Positions 51,121 through 53,772 of a stretch of 53,772 nucleotides of DNA are shown in pieces. The position numbers and the translations under genes are program-made. The notes under the pieces are model-generated. The model did no database searches, was not told the DNA's origin, and saw nothing but the letters and a program-made list of their open reading frames with translations. This DNA comes from Candidatus Babeliaceae bacterium (lineage in GTDB: Bacteria; Babelota; Babeliae; Babelales; Babelaceae): positions 1 to 53,772 of the forward strand of contig SKJC01000001.1 in assembly GCA_007116155.1 (NCBI GenBank), written 5' to 3'. Every line of letters starts with the position of its first letter. The stretch's first letter is position 1.

Positions 51121-53682
51121 TTAAATGATGTGTATTTTGTGGTCTTTAATAATTGCAGACAACTCCCTTTTTTCTGGATGGCGTAATAGCTCTTGTGCTG
51201 CTGGTATAGTTATATGGCTTTGGATTGTTCTTTTTAATGGGCGGGCCCCAAATTCGGGTTGATATCCAATTTGTACGAGTTTGGTAATAACACTGGGTTC
51301 AATCGAAAGAGTAATTTGTTTTTGTAAGAGCATGTGTTGAATTTTTTTGATTTGAATTTGGGTAATTTGTTCAAGGCTTTTTTCAGAAAGGCGCTCAAAG
51401 AAAACTATAGAATCAATGCGATTTAAAAATTCTGGACGAAACTGCTTTTGCAAGAGTGTATTGATGAGTTCTTCCACGGCAGACGTTATAGATTCTTCTT
51501 GGAGGATAATATCTGATCCAATATTAGACGTCATAATAATGATGGCATTCTTAAACGAGACGTGTCGTCCTTGTCCATCAGTGAGCATCCCTTCGTCTAA
51601 GATTTGCAAAAAAATATTGAAGACATCAGTATGTGCTTTTTCGATTTCGTCAAACAAGATAACGCTAAATGGATTGCGCCGTATTGCTTCTGTTAGCTGT
51701 CCACCTTCTTCGTATCCCACATAACCGGGAGGTGCGCCAATAAGTCGAGCGACACTATGTTTTTCCATGTATTCGCTCATATCAATGCGAATAAGTTTAT
51801 GTTCGTCATTAAAAAGATAGTCGGCCAGGGTACGCGCAACTTCTGTTTTCCCTACTCCTGTTGGACCAAGAAAAAGGAATGATCCAATTGGTTTGTTCGG
51901 ATCAGCAAGTCCAGCTCGGTGCATTTGAATAGCTTGCGCGACTCTGGTTATGGCATCATCTTGGCCAATAACGCGTTCTTTTAAAGTTTCTTCAATACGC
52001 AATAATTTTTCTGTCTCATCTGATTCAAGCTTTTCTAGAGGGATCCCTGTCCAGCGAGCAAGGACTTTAGCGATATCGTGTTCGGTTACGATATCTTTGA
52101 TAAGTTGCTTGTGATTTTGAGAAATTCTTTCTTGTTCTTCTTGTAGTTGTTTTTCAAGATTAATGAGTTTTCCGTATTTAATTTCGGATGCCTTGGTGTA
52201 GTCTCCGTGTCGCTCTGCTTGTTGGTATGCGATATCTAATTTTTCAATTTGCTCTTTTAAGAGTTTTATTTTTTCTAGTGGTGCTCGTTCAGATCGCCAC
52301 TGTTCCGCAAGGATTCGTTGCTCTTCTTTTTTATTTGTTAACTCTTTTTCTAGGGTTTCAAGTCGTTTTTTGGAGGTTTCGTCTTGCTCTTTTGTAAGTG
52401 CAATTTTTTCAATTTCGAGTTGGCGGATTTTTCTGTTTAATTGATCAAGTTGCTCCGGTTGTGAGTCTATCGACATTTTGACCATAGAAGCAGCTTCATC
52501 AATTAAATCAATTGCTTTGTCCGGTAAAAAACGGTCTGGAATATTTTGCGCCGATAATTGTGTCGCTGCAACAAGTGCTTGATCTTTAATCTGAATCCCA
52601 TGGTGTAATTCATAGCGTTCTTTTAAGCCACGTAGAATTGATAGGGTGTCTTCAATGGTTGGTTCTTCAATAAGTACTTTTTGAAAGCGTCGTTCGAGGG
52701 CTGCGTCTTTTTCGATATATTTTTTATATTCTTGAATTGTTGTTGCGCCAATACAATGTAATATGCCACGCGCAAGTGCTGGCTTTAGAAGATTTGATGC
52801 ATCCATGCCCCCACCAGAGGCGCCTGCGCCAACGAGCATGTGTAGTTCATCAATAAAGAGTATTATGTGATCACTGCTTTCTTCTATTTCTTTTAAAACG
52901 TTTTTTAGGCGTTCCTCAAATTCTCCCTGGTATTTTGCTCCCGCAATTAAGAGGCCAAGATCTAGGGAATATAGTGTGCTCTGCTTGAGAGATTCTGGAA
53001 TGTCATTATTAATTATTCTTTGAGCAATGCCTTCAACGATTGCTGTTTTCCCGACTCCTGGTTCACCGATTAGGACAGGATTATTTTTGGTTCGACGGGA
53101 TAAAATCTGTATAACACGCCGTATTTCTTCGTGTCTACCAATTACGGGGTCTAATTTTCCTTGGCGAGCTTGTTCCGTAATATTCTGGCAGTATCGTTTT
53201 AAAACGTCATAATTTTGTTCTGCTTGTTTGTTGTCCACGGTTTTTCCTTTTCGTATCTCGGTTATTGTCGCTAAGAGATGAGTATAGGAAAGCAATTCTT
53301 GAGATTGTATAGTATTAAAAAGGGCTATTAATTCACTATTTTGAGCCATTACAAGAGTAAGATGTTCTAGAGAGATATACTGGTCGCCTAATTTTTGTGC
53401 TTCTTTTTGTGCAGCAAAAAAAAGCGATTCGAGTGATCGGTCGGCGTGGATCTGGGCTCCTTCGATACGCGGTAAGTTGTTTATTGTTTGTTCTAGCTTT
53501 TGTTCGAGTGCGGCTAGAGTAGTTGGAGTAAATTGGTATAAGCGCCGACAAAAATCATTTTTGAGGCTTGCCGTAAAAAGGTGAAATGCGGTAACTGAAG
53601 AATTTTTTTGTTTTTTTACGACTTGAACCGCATTGCTAAGTAGATCATTTGCTGCATTTGTGAGCGCTTCTTGTATATCCAT
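51121..53682 (-). CDS. clpB: ClpB disaggregase (Hsp100)
   Basis: A hexameric AAA+ chaperone that, with DnaK, extracts proteins from aggregates. The N-domain (1-145) is followed by NBD1 with Walker A GEPGVGKT (206-213) and Walker [11 protein letters not shown] long coiled-coil M-domain (about 400-530), which marks ClpB rather than ClpA/C, separates it from NBD2 with Walker A GPTGVGKT (606-613), Walker [12 protein letters not shown] and [10 protein letters not shown] sensor 2. Length 853 is normal. AAGGAGG precedes the ATG. The 13-bp gap to the next kinase gene suggests an operon. A 19-bp palindrome lies about 60-78 bp upstream; no clear heat-shock promoter is visible before the window ends. 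Confidence 0.97.
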   Translation of the reverse strand: MDIQEALTNAANDLLSNAVQVVKKQKNSSVTAFHLFTASLKNDFCRRLYQFTPTTLAALEQKLEQTINNLPRIEGAQIHADRSLESLFFAAQKEAQKLGDQYISLEHLTLVMAQNSELIALFNTIQSQELLSYTHLLATITEIRKGKTVDNKQAEQNYDVLKRYCQNITEQARQGKLDPVIGRHEEIRRVIQILSRRTKNNPVLIGEPGVGKTAIVEGIAQRIINNDIPESLKQSTLYSLDLGLLIAGAKYQGEFEERLKNVLKEIEESSDHIILFIDELHMLVGAGASGGGMDASNLLKPALARGILHCIGATTIQEYKKYIEKDAALERRFQKVLIEEPTIEDTLSILRGLKERYELHHGIQIKDQALVAATQLSAQNIPDRFLPDKAIDLIDEAASMVKMSIDSQPEQLDQLNRKIRQLEIEKIALTKEQDETSKKRLETLEKELTNKKEEQRILAEQWRSERAPLEKIKLLKEQIEKLDIAYQQAERHGDYTKASEIKYGKLINLEKQLQEEQERISQNHKQLIKDIVTEHDIAKVLARWTGIPLEKLESDETEKLLRIEETLKERVIGQDDAITRVAQAIQMHRAGLADPNKPIGSFLFLGPTGVGKTEVARTLADYLFNDEHKLIRIDMSEYMEKHSVARLIGAPPGYVGYEEGGQLTEAIRRNPFSVILFDEIEKAHTDVFNIFLQILDEGMLTDGQGRHVSFKNAIIIMTSNIGSDIILQEESITSAVEELINTLLQKQFRPEFLNRIDSIVFFERLSEKSLEQITQIQIKKIQHMLLQKQITLSIEPSVITKLVQIGYQPEFGARPLKRTIQSHITIPAAQELLRHPEKRELSAIIKDHKIHII

Positions 53683-53741
53683 AGTGCCTCCTTAGGCGTT
53701 TTTGTAGACATACCGTAGCTCGGTTTTTTTTTTCTGGCTGG

Positions 53742-53760
53742 CAAAAAATAGTATTTTTTG
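53742..53760. promoter_or_regulatory. Perfect 19-bp palindrome upstream of clpB
   Basis: CAAAAAATA (53742-53750), a central G, and TATTTTTTG (53752-53760) form a perfect odd palindrome, 60-78 bp before the clpB ATG. With only one central base it fits a dimeric protein-binding site better than a terminator. Confidence 0.4.
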
Positions 53761-53772
53761 AGGATGGTCGTA

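Overview
The window reads as part of the chromosome of a Gram-negative bacterium with a reduced, AT-rich genome that lives inside or on a eukaryotic host. The best guess is Candidatus Dependentiae (TM6), a lineage of protist endosymbionts. This is inferred from gene content, not from a marker tree. Evidence for an outer membrane: a beta-barrel protein, a Pal/OmpA-like lipoprotein, MlaE/MlaF lipid transport and two secretins. Evidence for a host-associated lifestyle: many unrecognised proteins with signal peptides, and a secreted protein with the catalytic boxes of a eukaryote-type ubiquitin-specific protease (USP). Genes are tightly packed, often overlap by 1-26 nt, and use the standard code. 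No stretch over 300 bp lacks a gene.

Layout. 1-7.1 kb: 3' part of an outer-membrane protein, a six-helix membrane protein, hisS, two unrecognised secreted proteins and a TPR protein. 7.2-10.9 kb (-): a secreted GNAT-like protein and the overlapping pair rng-gatB. 11.1-12.2 kb (+): Pal-like lipoprotein and cytidine deaminase. 12.2-14.6 kb (-): jag-mnmE and tRNA-Gly(GCC). 14.8-20 kb: ruvA, a helical secreted protein, a tandem D-Ala-D-Ala ligase fusion and orn. 20-28.3 kb (-): a membrane-anchored solute-binding protein, mnmH-priA, a small secreted protein and atpD-atpC-herA. 28.5-35.9 kb: the USP-like protein, a PfkB-family kinase, lon, a C-terminally short photolyase, a small secreted protein and a gene cut by one in-frame TAG. 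35.9-39 kb: a large secreted protein and enolase.

39.0-53.7 kb is a nearly continuous minus-strand block: clpB, a PfkB-family kinase with a hydrophobic leader, a divergent tpiA, secG, mlaE, mlaF, then gspC-gspD-gspL-gspM and a second, different secretin. SecG, MlaEF and the type II secretion genes together make it an envelope and export locus. A perfect -35 and a perfect -10 hexamer, 20 bp apart, precede gspC and suggest that the secretion genes can be transcribed separately.

Most notable: the USP-like candidate effector with Cys155, His371 and Asp386/387; the tandem Ddl, whose halves have lost different parts of the active site; the five-gene secretion operon with two secretins; the TAG-interrupted secreted protein gene; and several perfect inverted repeats, two of them inside coding sequence. 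All functions come from reading motifs by eye, without database searches.
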